In this document: positions 1-8,023 of the stretch, piece by piece
How the letters are laid out: each line of letters opens with the position of its first letter
Numbering within the stretch: position 1 is the first letter of the stretch
Assembly (NCBI RefSeq): GCF_000243735.2
Contig: NZ_AHMP02000002.1
Location: forward strand, 1-64,000
Direction: 5' to 3'
DNA length: 64,000 nt
Source of the DNA: Leptospira kmetyi serovar Malaysia str. Bejo-Iso9
Lineage (GTDB): Bacteria > Spirochaetota > Leptospiria > Leptospirales > Leptospiraceae
Made by a program: the position numbers and the translations under genes
The notes under the pieces: model-generated
Told to the model about the DNA's origin: nothing
The model's database searches: none
What the model saw: only the letters and a program-made list of their open reading frames with translations

Positions 1-755
1 TTTCCGTTCGTGTTTTCTGCCAATGGCTCGCCTGCTTCAGTTCTGTCCCTAATTGTTTTTGATAATGGTATGGAAGTTAAAATTCCGGGAGAAGGAACCA
101 AGCTGTATAAGGAAGGAAATGATTTCTTAAGTTGACTAAGGAAATCGGGAACTCTGTAAAGTTGAGTGTGCACTTGCTCGGATTCTTTTGAATTGCCCCA
201 TTTTGTCGGAAGAAGATAAATTTTATTGATATTTGAACCTTCCTTAATCGTCTCATTAATAATTTTAAAAAAATCTTTTAAAGTATCGATAGACCATAGT
301 TCGGGAATAACCGGAATTATTACCGTGTCTGCGGCCATTAGGGCGGTTACTGTTTCATAGGAGCCGGAGCCAGGCGTGTCGATTAGAATAATTTCATGTT
401 CTAGTTCGCAAAGAATTTCTTTCAGTCGTAGAGTAATTTCTATTTCTTTTGAAGCTAAAGACTGATAGTTTCTTACGCTTGAGGAAGATACTATTATATC
501 CACGCCAAATTTATTTCTTAGCGTTTCCGAAACGGTAGTTTCGTATTTTAATAAAGTTAAAATATTTGCTTTATCGAAAAAAGAATCCGGCTGACCGCGA
601 AAGAACATTTTAGACAAATCTTTCTGTTGGTCAAAATCGACAGCACAAACCTTTGCTTTGCTGGCTAGGGCCATGGCTAAGTGACCAGTAGAGGTAGTCT
701 TTGATACCCCGCCTTTTGGGTTTGCGATTACAATGATATTATGTCTTTTTCCCAT
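1..755 (-). CDS. parA: ParA partition ATPase, C-terminus beyond window edge
   Basis: ATPase that distributes low-copy replicons or prophage plasmids to daughter cells. The first 251 codons are visible from the ATG at 755; the frame is still open at base 1. The deviant Walker A motif KGGVSKTT lies at residues 14-21, with serine where most ParAs have glycine before the second lysine. VDFDQQ and a Walker B-like LIDTPG follow. A ParB partner would be expected downstream, outside the window. No clear Shine-Dalgarno precedes the ATG. A perfect palindrome about 77 bp upstream may be its operator or centromere. The ParA/MinD family call is firm; the plasmid-maintenance role is inferred. Confidence 0.9.
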   Translation of the reverse strand, partial: MGKRHNIIVIANPKGGVSKTTSTGHLAMALASKAKVCAVDFDQQKDLSKMFFRGQPDSFFDKANILTLLKYETTVSETLRNKFGVDIIVSSSSVRNYQSLASKEIEITLRLKEILCELEHEIILIDTPGSGSYETVTALMAADTVIIPVIPELWSIDTLKDFFKIINETIKEGSNINKIYLLPTKWGNSKESEQVHTQLYRVPDFLSQLKKSFPSLYSLVPSPGILTSIPLSKTIRDRTEAGEPLAENTNG

Positions 756-831
756 GTATTTGAAATATAACACTGCATTTGGCAGGAAAGCGAAAAATTT
801 TTGGAAGTTTAAAAACGTTGAACTTTTCTTA

Positions 832-855
832 AAAACTTTAGCCGGCTAAAGTTTT
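832..855. repeat. 24-bp perfect palindrome upstream of parA
   Basis: Each 12-base half is AAAACTTTAGCC or its exact complement, meeting with no spacer. It lies in the gap between parA (minus) and the first plus-strand gene. There is no T-tract typical of a terminator beyond the A/T at the arms. The position fits a partition-complex site or an autoregulatory operator. Confidence 0.75.
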
Positions 856-989
856 GAGAGATCGAGTGCGATGCCAAAAAGTCCTAATGTTTAGTTTCCA
901 AATTATATCCTGATCTATCCCTTAGAACCCATGCTCCTTGACCGCTCCGCCGGAAATAATTTATTCGGTCGTAGTAGAGTAGGGGAAAT

Positions 990-1241
990 ATGAATCGAAT
1001 AGAATGCGATCAGGCGGTTTACGCCTTTATTGATAAAATGTACGAGGAAGCGAAAAAAGGGGAGCTGGATTTAGAAGCTGTAGCCAAGCAAGTTTCAAGG
1101 GATATTACGGATTATTTTTTTTCGATATTTGAGCCGCAAGCTCTATTGAGTTCCGAAGCCAGTTTACCCGATCGGAAGAAGGGTTTGAGTCCAAAAACTG
1201 AGATAGGGCTTCCTTTAGATTCTCATCTTCGAGCCTCTTAA
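990..1241 (+). CDS. Small hypothetical protein, 83 aa
   Basis: The ATG at 990 follows a purine-rich AGTAGGGGA about 5 nt upstream, a convincing ribosome site. The first 45 residues are charged and helical; the tail reads through the 3' end of the opposite-strand repressor gene, with about 137 bp of convergent overlap. No family recognised. It sits between parA and the repressor, where plasmids and prophages often keep small copy-control or antirepressor genes, but nothing in the sequence shows that role. Confidence 0.5.
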   Translation: MNRIECDQAVYAFIDKMYEEAKKGELDLEAVAKQVSRDITDYFFSIFEPQALLSSEASLPDRKKGLSPKTEIGLPLDSHLRAS

Positions 1242-1539
1242 TGAACTGCGTATCTCTTTTCATTTCTATAATATTTTTTCCAGCCTTAATGAAAGGTTCG
1301 CCTTCGTTATGGTTCACCCAATTATCGTTGAAGCCTTCTTTTCTTAAAATGTCAGCTCGAACTTCGGGTAACAAGGTTTTTCCGTATTTGTATGATTGAT
1401 ACGTGCCCAGACTAATCTTTCCAAGCAATACACACATCGAATCCTCATCAAATCCAAGGACCATTTCAATAAACAAATATCGATTTTTTGGTACGGAGTA
1501 ATCTATTTTTGGGTCGAGAGCAATATTCATATGGCCCAT
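1105..1539 (-). CDS. Putative HTH repressor, 144 aa
   Basis: Probable prophage/plasmid repressor. A helical segment around residues 25-60 (FIEMVLGFDEDSMCVLLGKI then SLGTYQSYKYGK) looks like a helix-turn-helix, though divergent from classical XRE. The C-terminus is charged. The gene is transcribed away from the replication genes. Its start codon directly abuts several copies of a TACAAAAT/ATTTTGTA element, the arrangement of an autoregulated repressor. Two ATGs are possible (1539 and 1530); neither has a strong Shine-Dalgarno, so the message may be nearly leaderless. Function is inferred mostly from position. Confidence 0.6.
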   Translation of the reverse strand: MGHMNIALDPKIDYSVPKNRYLFIEMVLGFDEDSMCVLLGKISLGTYQSYKYGKTLLPEVRADILRKEGFNDNWVNHNEGEPFIKAGKNIIEMKRDTQFIKRLEDENLKEALSQFLDSNPSSDRVNWLRNSIELAAQISKKNNP

Positions 1540-1595
1540 TACAAATTGTAGATATTACAAAATAAGGTCTTTACATTTTGTAAATAATACAAAAT
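1540..1595. promoter_or_regulatory. Tandem operator-like repeats between repressor and replication genes
   Basis: Three related elements sit in 56 bp: TACAA-A-TTGTA at 1540-1550, ATTACAAAAT at 1554-1563, and an exact inverted repeat ATTTTGTA-N5-TACAAAAT at 1575-1595. The cluster touches the repressor start and precedes the rightward genes, as expected for a divergent immunity control region. Confidence 0.7.
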
Positions 1596-1675
1596 ACGGT
1601 AAATATAACTTTTTCCTGTGTCAATAACAGGAAAAGTCGGGAATTTAAAAAATATTCCCAAATAGGATTTTGATC

Positions 1676-1927
1676 GTGAATATTTTTTGTAAATTGACTC
1701 GAACGCAACGCATCGACTTAGAAAAGCGAAGTGATTGCGGATTTGTAAAATTTGAACTTCCAACATTTTCGAAGTATCCTTTCCTGCGATACTACAGCCA
1801 AAAGCCATTCGCGCAACATATAAAAAATCTAATATACGAATTCTTTTCGAAGGCCGATTCGAGACTATCCAAGCTAAATTCAAATTATCTCCGTTATATC
1901 CCGAGGGGAGTATTATGGACCCGCTAG
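1676..1927 (+). CDS. Uncertain small protein, 83 aa
   Basis: Open frame from a GTG at 1676, preceded by AGGA 8 nt upstream; a TTG two codons earlier is the alternative. It is the first rightward frame after the operator cluster, the usual place of a Cro-like gene, but no helix-turn-helix is visible. The protein is basic and rich in Phe, Tyr, Lys and Arg. It overlaps the next gene by 13 nt. The opposite strand is also open here, so this may be chance. Confidence 0.35.
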   Translation: MNIFCKLTRTQRIDLEKRSDCGFVKFELPTFSKYPFLRYYSQKPFAQHIKNLIYEFFSKADSRLSKLNSNYLRYIPRGVLWTR

Positions 1928-2109
1928 AAATTTACAGAATCCAACCAGGTGGAACCGATGAGTTACCGGGATTTGAAGTTTATAACCGATTTTCGAATGT
2001 AGTGGTATGTTCGGCAAAAGAGCGGGCGGCGTGTGCCGGTTGGATTATCGACCAACACATTAAATACGTGAGTCGGAATCAACCGCGAGAATATTCTAAA
2101 ACTGCATAA
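1915..2109 (+). CDS. Small hypothetical protein, 64 aa
   Basis: The ATG at 1915 is preceded by GAGGGGAG about 5 nt upstream, one of the better ribosome sites in the window. It begins MDPLEIYRIQPGG and contains a Cys/Ala-rich ERAACAGWIID segment. No known family. It opens the rightward early operon, followed within 26 nt by a 44-residue membrane protein. It is probably an early lysogeny or replication accessory; this is inferred from position only. Confidence 0.6.
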   Translation: MDPLEIYRIQPGGTDELPGFEVYNRFSNVVVCSAKERAACAGWIIDQHIKYVSRNQPREYSKTA

Positions 2110-2134
2110 AAAGCAAAAGGAAACTAAAACTAAA

Positions 2135-2269
2135 ATGAACTTTTTTTATTTTACAGCATTCGCTTTCGGAATTCTCGGCTTCCTGATAATAATTTTCAGG
2201 CCATACTTCCGAAAAGAATCGAGTTCGGAAATAATTGAAAAAATAAACCAAGCGTATATAGAAAAGTAA
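2135..2269 (+). CDS. 44-aa single-span membrane protein
   Basis: ATG at 2135, AAAGGAAA about 10 nt upstream, stop at 2267-2269. The N-terminus is a hydrophobic segment (about residues 3-22: aromatic-rich, then GILGFLIII), followed by a basic RPYFRK stop-transfer and a charged helical tail ending EKINQAYIEK. Positive-inside topology predicts the tail in the cytoplasm. It lies tightly between two early genes. Function unknown; small membrane proteins in this position can be superinfection-exclusion or toxin-like, which the sequence cannot decide. Confidence 0.55.
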   Translation: MNFFYFTAFAFGILGFLIIIFRPYFRKESSSEIIEKINQAYIEK

Positions 2270-2288
2270 AACGAAGGAAATTAGAAAG

Positions 2289-2624
2289 TTGGAAAATTCG
2301 CAGTCAACGTTAGAAAGAAAATCAGAAAAAACCAAGAAAGGGGAGGGCAGGAACGAAATCGAGAGACTTTTAAATAAGTACGGTTGGAGTGAGGAAGATC
2401 ACTTTCACTTCGTATCAAAGAAAATTCCTCGGATAAAGGTATTCGTTCGAGAAAATTTCTTAGAGTTTTTAGATGACGACAAAGAATATTATTTCACGGA
2501 CTCCGTGGAAGAGATTGAGTCGATTCTAAAATTTATCAATTACATGGCAGAAATCGGGATCGTTGGAGACGCAATACCGACACGGACTTACAAGTTCATG
2601 GCGCGTTTCATGTATCGAGACTGA
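2289..2624 (+). CDS. Hypothetical early protein, 111 aa
   Basis: Starts at TTG 2289 with AAGGAAA about 9 nt upstream. The first 22 residues are Lys/Glu/Ser-rich and probably disordered; the rest has alternating helix and strand character (IERLLNKYGWSEEDHFHFVS and EEIESILKFINYM). It ends 4 nt before the replication-initiator start, so translation is likely coupled. No domain recognised. It may be a DNA-binding or regulatory partner of the replication protein. Confidence 0.6.
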   Translation: MENSQSTLERKSEKTKKGEGRNEIERLLNKYGWSEEDHFHFVSKKIPRIKVFVRENFLEFLDDDKEYYFTDSVEEIESILKFINYMAEIGIVGDAIPTRTYKFMARFMYRD

Positions 2625-2628
2625 AACC

Positions 2629-3813
2629 ATGCAAACAATAGAGAGAGTTCCTAATAAAAAAGAAAACTACACTGTTTCATACAACGAGTTTATAAAAGAT
2701 CATCGGCTAAGTTACAAAGCTAAAGGGCTTTTGATTACGAGACTGAGCCTGCCCGATAATTTTATCATTCGGGTCCGACACTTGGCAACCTTAACATCGG
2801 ACGGTCCTAGTACAATAGCCTCGGGACTAAGAGAATTGGAACACTTCGGATACGCAGAGTTTGTCCGAGCACGCGACTCGAAAACGGGGCAACTGACACA
2901 GTATTGGATTTTTTTTGAAAGATCAAAAAAACCGGATGTTAAAAGTCTACCGGCCAAAAAGGGAAAAAAATCAAAACAAGAATCCGGTGAAGTGGAACTA
3001 TTTAATGAAGCGGATCCAAATTCTTTTGAATCTCCTTCACTGGTTCCAGTCGCACCGGAATCGGAAATCCCGACTTCGGTAAATCACGAACTATTAAATA
3101 CTAAAGAACAAATACAAAGTGAACAAGTATTAAGAAACAAAATCAATACTTCTAGAGAGAGTACAAAAGAGCCTCCGCCAATTTCCGAAATACCCAAAGA
3201 TAGCGCACTCCCCGAAAGCTGGAAAGAAGCCTTCCAAAAAATCTATAAAGAAAATCACAACGGGTCATTAGGGGAATCCTCGATCGAAGAAAAGAGTATG
3301 AAGACTCTTTTTCAGATGACCTCCGGTGATTGGAAAGAGGTGGCAGAGAAGATCGCAATCTTAATCGAATTTAGGAACGGGTACGAACTTTTTTGGAGGC
3401 GTCAGGTTGTTAGCCCTGAGACAATTCTAAAATTCTGGTCTCGCCTTATTCGAGTAGAAGAAGTTAAAACTGAAAAACGAAACTATGATTCAAAAAAAAA
3501 TATAAAAGTGCATAAAGTGAAAAATCCCGAACACAAAGATTACCATAAAGAAAGATACAAAGAAAAACTCGAAACCGAAAAACCAAAGACAGCTCACGAT
3601 TGTTTTCTGATTTGGGCAAGTGAATATTTGCCTCCAGCGGCCTGCGAGTTTTACAAAACCAATAGAGAACCTTCCGACTACAAAGATTCAAAACGAATTA
3701 TCTACGATAAATATTTTGCTGAGATTGCCCCGCCGCAGTTTAGAGCTGAGTCCGGTGTCAATGCTTGCGATATAAAGAGAGATTCGTTAAACAAAGAGGA
3801 AAAAATAGCATGA
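2629..3813 (+). CDS. Replication-initiator-like HTH protein, 394 aa
   Basis: Residues about 1-100 match the winged-helix N-terminus common in phage and plasmid replication proteins (HTH_36/RepA-like): conserved SYKAKGLLITRLSLPDNF, then a helix-turn-helix (IRVRHLATLTSDGPSTIASG) and a wing ending QYWIFFERS. A long charged linker follows, and a C-terminal region (residues about 200-390) with WKEA and FWRRQ helical motifs may contact helicase or primase. The ATG at 2629 is preferred over an earlier in-frame start inside the preceding gene. It is the best candidate for the replication initiator. No iterons were recognised. Confidence 0.7.
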   Translation: MQTIERVPNKKENYTVSYNEFIKDHRLSYKAKGLLITRLSLPDNFIIRVRHLATLTSDGPSTIASGLRELEHFGYAEFVRARDSKTGQLTQYWIFFERSKKPDVKSLPAKKGKKSKQESGEVELFNEADPNSFESPSLVPVAPESEIPTSVNHELLNTKEQIQSEQVLRNKINTSRESTKEPPPISEIPKDSALPESWKEAFQKIYKENHNGSLGESSIEEKSMKTLFQMTSGDWKEVAEKIAILIEFRNGYELFWRRQVVSPETILKFWSRLIRVEEVKTEKRNYDSKKNIKVHKVKNPEHKDYHKERYKEKLETEKPKTAHDCFLIWASEYLPPAACEFYKTNREPSDYKDSKRIIYDKYFAEIAPPQFRAESGVNACDIKRDSLNKEEKIA

Positions 3814-4052
3814 ACGAAGAGATTTCTAAAGAAGAGATCGAGCATTTAAGAAAGAAAGTAGACGAGTTACGAGTTACCCTAACTCGACTTTCAGAACAAA
3901 ATAGGTACGGAAAACAACCGCAACCAAAGTCAGGAAACTACTTTTTCTCTGACAAAGACGGAACTCTTTTAGAAATTAGCCATCGGGACGCTCTTCGCGT
4001 TATGGATGAAAGAAGAAGAAAGAGTAAACTTCTCGCTAGCGAAGTGGCCTGA
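3810..4052 (+). CDS. Small coiled-coil protein, 80 aa
   Basis: The ATG at 3810 overlaps the TGA of the replication gene (ATGA), with AGAGGA upstream, so the two are translationally coupled. Residues 1-40 form a strongly charged heptad-like helix (EEIEHLRKKVDELRVTLTRL); the rest is basic with YFFSDKDGTLLEISHRDAL. No family recognised. Coupling to the initiator suggests a replication accessory or regulator. Confidence 0.65.
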   Translation: MNEEISKEEIEHLRKKVDELRVTLTRLSEQNRYGKQPQPKSGNYFFSDKDGTLLEISHRDALRVMDERRRKSKLLASEVA

Positions 4053-4073
4053 AATTTATTCGAAGGAATTTGT

Positions 4074-4340
4074 ATGTTGGAACAAGACAGAATAGAATTT
4101 CATATCTATAAACACTTCAAATCCTCTCCGGGACAAAAAAGTATTTGGGGAGCAACAGGTCAGTGTTTTAAGGGCAACGGCGGGGACGAGGAAGCGATAA
4201 AAGAAGCTGATAAGCTGAGTGCGTTCGCTTCGGAAGGAGTGGAATACTCTGTTCAAAGATATGTGTATTCAATTTCGAGAAAAAACAGACCTGCGAAAAC
4301 AACAATTTGGAGAAACGGCATATTGCTCGCTTCGGTATGA
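4074..4340 (+). CDS. Hypothetical protein, 88 aa
   Basis: The ATG at 4074 has GAAGGAA at a good distance upstream. The protein is compact and mixed alpha/beta with Gly-rich SIWGATGQCFKGNGGDEEA and a C-terminal strand pattern VQRYVYSISRK and TTIWRNGILLASV. No domain recognised. It is the last gene before a hairpin that may end the early operon. Confidence 0.6.
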   Translation: MLEQDRIEFHIYKHFKSSPGQKSIWGATGQCFKGNGGDEEAIKEADKLSAFASEGVEYSVQRYVYSISRKNRPAKTTIWRNGILLASV

Positions 4341-4347
4341 TTAGATT

Positions 4348-4383
4348 CCCCGGATGAATTTCTGATAATCTATTCAACCGGGG
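4348..4383 (+). terminator. Possible terminator hairpin after the early operon
   Basis: CCCCGG-A-TGAA pairs with TTCA-A-CCGGGG around a 14-nt loop, followed by TTCCTTTT. The stem is GC-rich but the T-tract is interrupted, so a transcript-pausing or processing structure is equally possible. Confidence 0.5.
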
Positions 4384-4429
4384 TTCCTTTTGAAATCCGA
4401 TTCGAAGAAACGCGATACACTTTTCGAAA

Positions 4430-5371
4430 GTGAATCAAATCTTAATCGGTTGCGCTTACGAGAAGCTCCAAGAATTACCAAATAAATATTTTCATACAGT
4501 AGTTACCTCACCGCCTTACTACAAACTTCGAGATTACAATCATTCAAAACAGATCGGAACCGAGAGTTCGTATAAAGAATATATCCGAAAACTCGTTCTT
4601 GTCTTCCGAGAAGTCCATAGAGTATTGAGAGATGACGGAACACTTTGGATAGTTATAGGCGATACATATAACAATCAGGCAAAGAAAGAGAGATTGCCAG
4701 GAGAATTGAAGAGAAAGGATCTGATCGGAATCCCTTGGCGTCTTGCTTTCGCTTTGCAGGAAGACGGTTGGTATTTAAGACAAGATATTATTTGGAATAA
4801 ACCGAACACAACGCCGCAGTCAGTAAAGGATCGTTGTACGACAGCTCACGAGTATATTTTTTTACTTTCCAAAAGCCCGAAATATTTCTACAACGCTGAG
4901 GCGATTTCAGAACCAACTCTTTCCCTGATCCCCGGCCACAAAAGTTTCAGGCCGCGAGCGGTTGAGATTTTTCAAAATGGTCGAACTGTCTTTCATGGTA
5001 AGAGAGGGCAAACTGCTCGAACGATACGAGAACGAAAAAATAAGCGATCGGTTTGGACGGTTACAACGAAACCCTCTAAAACCTCTCACTCCGCAACCTT
5101 TCCCAAAGATTTAATCGAAGATTGTATAAAGGCGGGAACTAGTAAATTCGGAGTTTGTTTTGAATGTGGCGAACCTTATCGAAAAGAAAATCAAAGTTCT
5201 TGCGAGCATAGTCTTAGTTCCGTTCCGGCAAGAGTTTTAGATCCTTTTTTCGGATCAGGTACGACCGGTGAGGTCGCTCTTGAATTAGGACCAGAATATA
5301 CTGGAATTGAATTAAACGAAACGTACGCTAATGAAGCAGAAGAAAGGCTTAGTCAAAAATTACTCTATTAG
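4430..5371 (+). CDS. DNA methyltransferase, beta class, 313 aa
   Basis: SAM-dependent DNA modification enzyme. The catalytic motif TSPPY is at residues 26-30, and the SAM-binding motif DPFFGSGTT is near the C-terminus (about 271-279), followed by YTGIELNETYANEAEERL. This catalytic-first order is typical of beta-class N4-cytosine or N6-adenine methylases; TSPPY favours N4-cytosine but does not prove it. A Cys cluster (CFECGEPYRK, then C) precedes the SAM motif. GTG start at 4430. No cognate restriction gene is near, so it probably protects phage DNA or marks a regulatory site. Confidence 0.9.
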   Translation: MNQILIGCAYEKLQELPNKYFHTVVTSPPYYKLRDYNHSKQIGTESSYKEYIRKLVLVFREVHRVLRDDGTLWIVIGDTYNNQAKKERLPGELKRKDLIGIPWRLAFALQEDGWYLRQDIIWNKPNTTPQSVKDRCTTAHEYIFLLSKSPKYFYNAEAISEPTLSLIPGHKSFRPRAVEIFQNGRTVFHGKRGQTARTIRERKNKRSVWTVTTKPSKTSHSATFPKDLIEDCIKAGTSKFGVCFECGEPYRKENQSSCEHSLSSVPARVLDPFFGSGTTGEVALELGPEYTGIELNETYANEAEERLSQKLLY

Positions 5372-5490
5372 GAAATTATCAAATATCGATTAAAAAAATT
5401 AAGGACTCCTCGATTTTTATCCCTTACTTTTTTCTTAAAATAAAATCCAAATTAAAGGACTCTTTTAATAGTAAAAAATATTTGTGAAGT

Positions 5491-6408
5491 GTGTTTGAAA
5501 CAAATTCATCAAATTATTCTGAAACTCACCAAAACAAAGACGAAGTTACCTTGGAACGAATTAAAGTTTCCTTGGATAAGATTCAGTTTCACCCAAAGAA
5601 TGGAAAAATATTCCGGCCACGAACGGAAGAGTTCATAAAGGGACTTGCGGAAAATATTAAACGAAATGGTCTTCACGAACCTATTTCAATACAAAGGATA
5701 CCGGATACGGATCTTTTTCTTTGTTTGTCCGGCGAACACAGAATCAAAGCCGTTAAACTGCTTGGTTGGGAATCGATTAATGCTTATATAGTTTCACCGG
5801 AAGATCCGATTTCATATATCGCGGAACAAAATTTCCGAAAAGGTCAGTTTACCTATAAAGACAGGCTTTTGGCATACCGTGAATTTTGCCCTGAGTTTTT
5901 TACCGGATCAAAGATCGTTATTGCAAGGCTAAAAGAGATAAGCGATAAGACTGGAATTCTTGTATCGAGTCTCAAGGGTGACTTAAAGAAAATACGTAAA
6001 GGCTCAAACAAAGATGACTCGATAGAAATTTTACACGAGCTTTGGTCCAAAAAGAAAATCCGAAATTTAAGAATCAATTTGGCTGATCAGGGGAACGGAA
6101 GATTTCTTCTCAAAGTTCACGGTAAGAACTTAAACTATGAATGGCGCGGAGCCTTTAAAGAGGTCGTTAGTGAGTGCGCGAAGGCGGCACGGTCCAAGTA
6201 TTTTGATAAGAACTTTAAATCTGAGAACGAAGAAATGGCTTCCCGGATCAAGGTTTTTAGAAAGGAGGCCGGACTAACTCAGTTTCAACTTGCACAGGGA
6301 CTCGGATACTCGCAAAGCTATTTCGCCGAGCTCGAGGGCGGAAAATGGGAATGCTCCGAACAGCTTTTCGAACAGATTGCTCTTTTTTGTCAGGAGAGAA
6401 TCACATGA
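5491..6408 (+). CDS. ParB-like nuclease domain fused to XRE HTH, 305 aa
   Basis: The N-terminal ParB/Srx-type domain (residues about 20-115) carries the hallmark GEHR at 81-84, in LCLSGEHRIKAVKLLGW. A helical linker follows, and a clear XRE helix-turn-helix lies at about 245-300 (FRKEAGLTQFQLAQGLGYSQ, then SYFAELEGGKW). Because it sits between two methylases rather than beside parA, it may be a DNA-specificity or regulatory factor rather than the partition ParB. GTG start at 5491. Its stop overlaps the next methylase start (ATGA). Family parts are firm; the combined role is unknown. Confidence 0.8.
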   Translation: MFETNSSNYSETHQNKDEVTLERIKVSLDKIQFHPKNGKIFRPRTEEFIKGLAENIKRNGLHEPISIQRIPDTDLFLCLSGEHRIKAVKLLGWESINAYIVSPEDPISYIAEQNFRKGQFTYKDRLLAYREFCPEFFTGSKIVIARLKEISDKTGILVSSLKGDLKKIRKGSNKDDSIEILHELWSKKKIRNLRINLADQGNGRFLLKVHGKNLNYEWRGAFKEVVSECAKAARSKYFDKNFKSENEEMASRIKVFRKEAGLTQFQLAQGLGYSQSYFAELEGGKWECSEQLFEQIALFCQERIT

Positions 6409-7361
6409 ACTTTGAAATTATATGCGGATCGGCTGACACGGTTCTAAAGGAAACAAGAGAAAGAAACCTTCTCTATCCTAAGTTTGATTGTCTTGTTACC
6501 TCCCCGCCGTATTTCCAAAAGAGGAAATACTTGGATGATTCTCACCCCTCGGTCAGTCTTGAGATCGGGAGAGAAAGACAAACAAAACAATATTTCTCTC
6601 ACCTCGCGCTTGTCTTTCGTGAGGCCGCGAAACATCTAAAAGATTCAGCGACTGTCTTCGTAAATATTGGAGATTCGTTTCAGCACGGACAAGCGATTCG
6701 AATTCCTTCCGGTTTCGTTGACTTTATGAAAGAAGAAGGTTATCACTTCATTCAAGAAATAATATGGGCGAAATCGATTTCAACGGATGAGGGAAATTTT
6801 GGTTCGTGTAAACCGGAGTCAGTAAGGAGACGATTTACGAATTCACATGAGTATGTACTCTTTTTTGTGCGAGATTTGGACCTTTACTATTTTAACGCCG
6901 ATTTAGTTTCCGTTCCAATATCCGGGATTCATCATGATCAAATCCATTCTTTCAAATCGATCCAAGAAACTTCGGCTAAAGAACATTCTTCTTTTGAATT
7001 TTATCCTGAAAAAAACTATGAAAGGTATCTCGCCGAAACTCCAACCTCGGTCAAAAACCGGATATTAGAAAATAAAATCAAGTCGGGAAACCTTACAGCC
7101 CGTAGGCGTTCTGTCTGGCAAATACCAACTCCGAATTCAAGAGGAAGACATACAGCGGTCGGTCCGGAAAGACTTTTTGAAATCTGTGTCCTTGCAGGTT
7201 GCCCGGAAGGTGGGGTCGTTTTAGATCCGTTCGCAGGAGAAGGAACAGTCGGAAAGACAGCTCTTAAAAATAAACGAAAATTTGTTGGTATCGATCTGGA
7301 TGAACGTTCCTGCGAAGAGGCTAAAAATCATTTAGTCGGCGTTCTTAAACAAGCATCCTAA
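6405..7361 (+). CDS. Second DNA methyltransferase, beta class, 318 aa
   Basis: TSPPY at residues 32-36 and DPFAGEGT at about 274-281 (then VGIDLDERSCEEAKNHL) define a SAM-dependent DNA methylase in the same catalytic-first order as the 4430 gene, but the two are clearly diverged. The ATG at 6405 overlaps the stop of the ParB-XRE gene; an earlier in-frame start lies inside that gene and is less likely. A basic ARRRSVW segment precedes motif I. No restriction endonuclease was seen. It probably gives anti-restriction protection or epigenetic marking. Confidence 0.9.
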   Translation: MNFEIICGSADTVLKETRERNLLYPKFDCLVTSPPYFQKRKYLDDSHPSVSLEIGRERQTKQYFSHLALVFREAAKHLKDSATVFVNIGDSFQHGQAIRIPSGFVDFMKEEGYHFIQEIIWAKSISTDEGNFGSCKPESVRRRFTNSHEYVLFFVRDLDLYYFNADLVSVPISGIHHDQIHSFKSIQETSAKEHSSFEFYPEKNYERYLAETPTSVKNRILENKIKSGNLTARRRSVWQIPTPNSRGRHTAVGPERLFEICVLAGCPEGGVVLDPFAGEGTVGKTALKNKRKFVGIDLDERSCEEAKNHLVGVLKQAS

Positions 7362-7417
7362 CTTTTTTCAAGTCCTCACTACCCAGATACGGTGTTAAGA
7401 CATAGAATTCCCATCCA

Positions 7418-8023
7418 ATGAAAAAGAAATTAAAACCACCCCCGAAGAAAAAACAGGGTAGGGGAGGGAAGAAAACTTACGTTTCAAAAAGTGGATATGA
7501 GGTTCTTTCAGATAAAACAAAGGAAGAGATTCGTATCTATTTTCTTCGAGGCGTTTCAAGAGAAGAAATCTGTGAAAAGTTTGGTCTCACGTATAAGAAA
7601 CTCGATAATTTGATTCAAGGAAATAACTGGAATGAGCACAGGAAGGAAATTTCAGGAAAATTAAGGAAGGAACTTGAGGGTAAGATTGTGACCGATCTTA
7701 CTCAAACGCTGGCTAGGTTGAATGAAGAATCTGTAATCTTTTTAGATTTTTTAAAAAGTAGAATCCTCGATGAAGAGGTTTCTAACCTTGATCTTTCATT
7801 TCTTTTTAAATCCCGCAACACTGTAATCAAAGAACTTCTCCGATCACTTGGACAACCGGATACTATTCGAAACGAATCCGGTAACTCGGAAGAAAGAAGC
7901 CAGGTAAATATTCAAATCGTAACCGGAGTCGGTGAACGTCCCGGAGCGATTGAGAAGTTAATCGGCGGGAAACAGGTAGTTGTCGAAGAAATCTCTTCTA
8001 AAGATAGATCCGAAGAAAACTAA
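7418..8023 (+). CDS. Terminase small subunit, 201 aa
   Basis: Probably recognises phage DNA for packaging. A very basic N-terminus (MKKKLKPPPKKKQGRGGKK) is followed by a helix-turn-helix at about 35-75 (YFLRGVSREEICEKFGLTYK, then KLDNLI), then a helical oligomerisation region. Identification rests on this HTH plus the immediately overlapping large terminase (44 nt overlap). ATG start at 7418. Confidence 0.8.
   Translation: MKKKLKPPPKKKQGRGGKKTYVSKSGYEVLSDKTKEEIRIYFLRGVSREEICEKFGLTYKKLDNLIQGNNWNEHRKEISGKLRKELEGKIVTDLTQTLARLNEESVIFLDFLKSRILDEEVSNLDLSFLFKSRNTVIKELLRSLGQPDTIRNESGNSEERSQVNIQIVTGVGERPGAIEKLIGGKQVVVEEISSKDRSEEN

Noticed and set aside
1539..1883. 114-codon minus-strand frame across the operator region
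   Set aside because: It runs through the tandem operators and the next gene, has no ribosome site and has unlikely composition; the repressor and rightward genes explain the region better.
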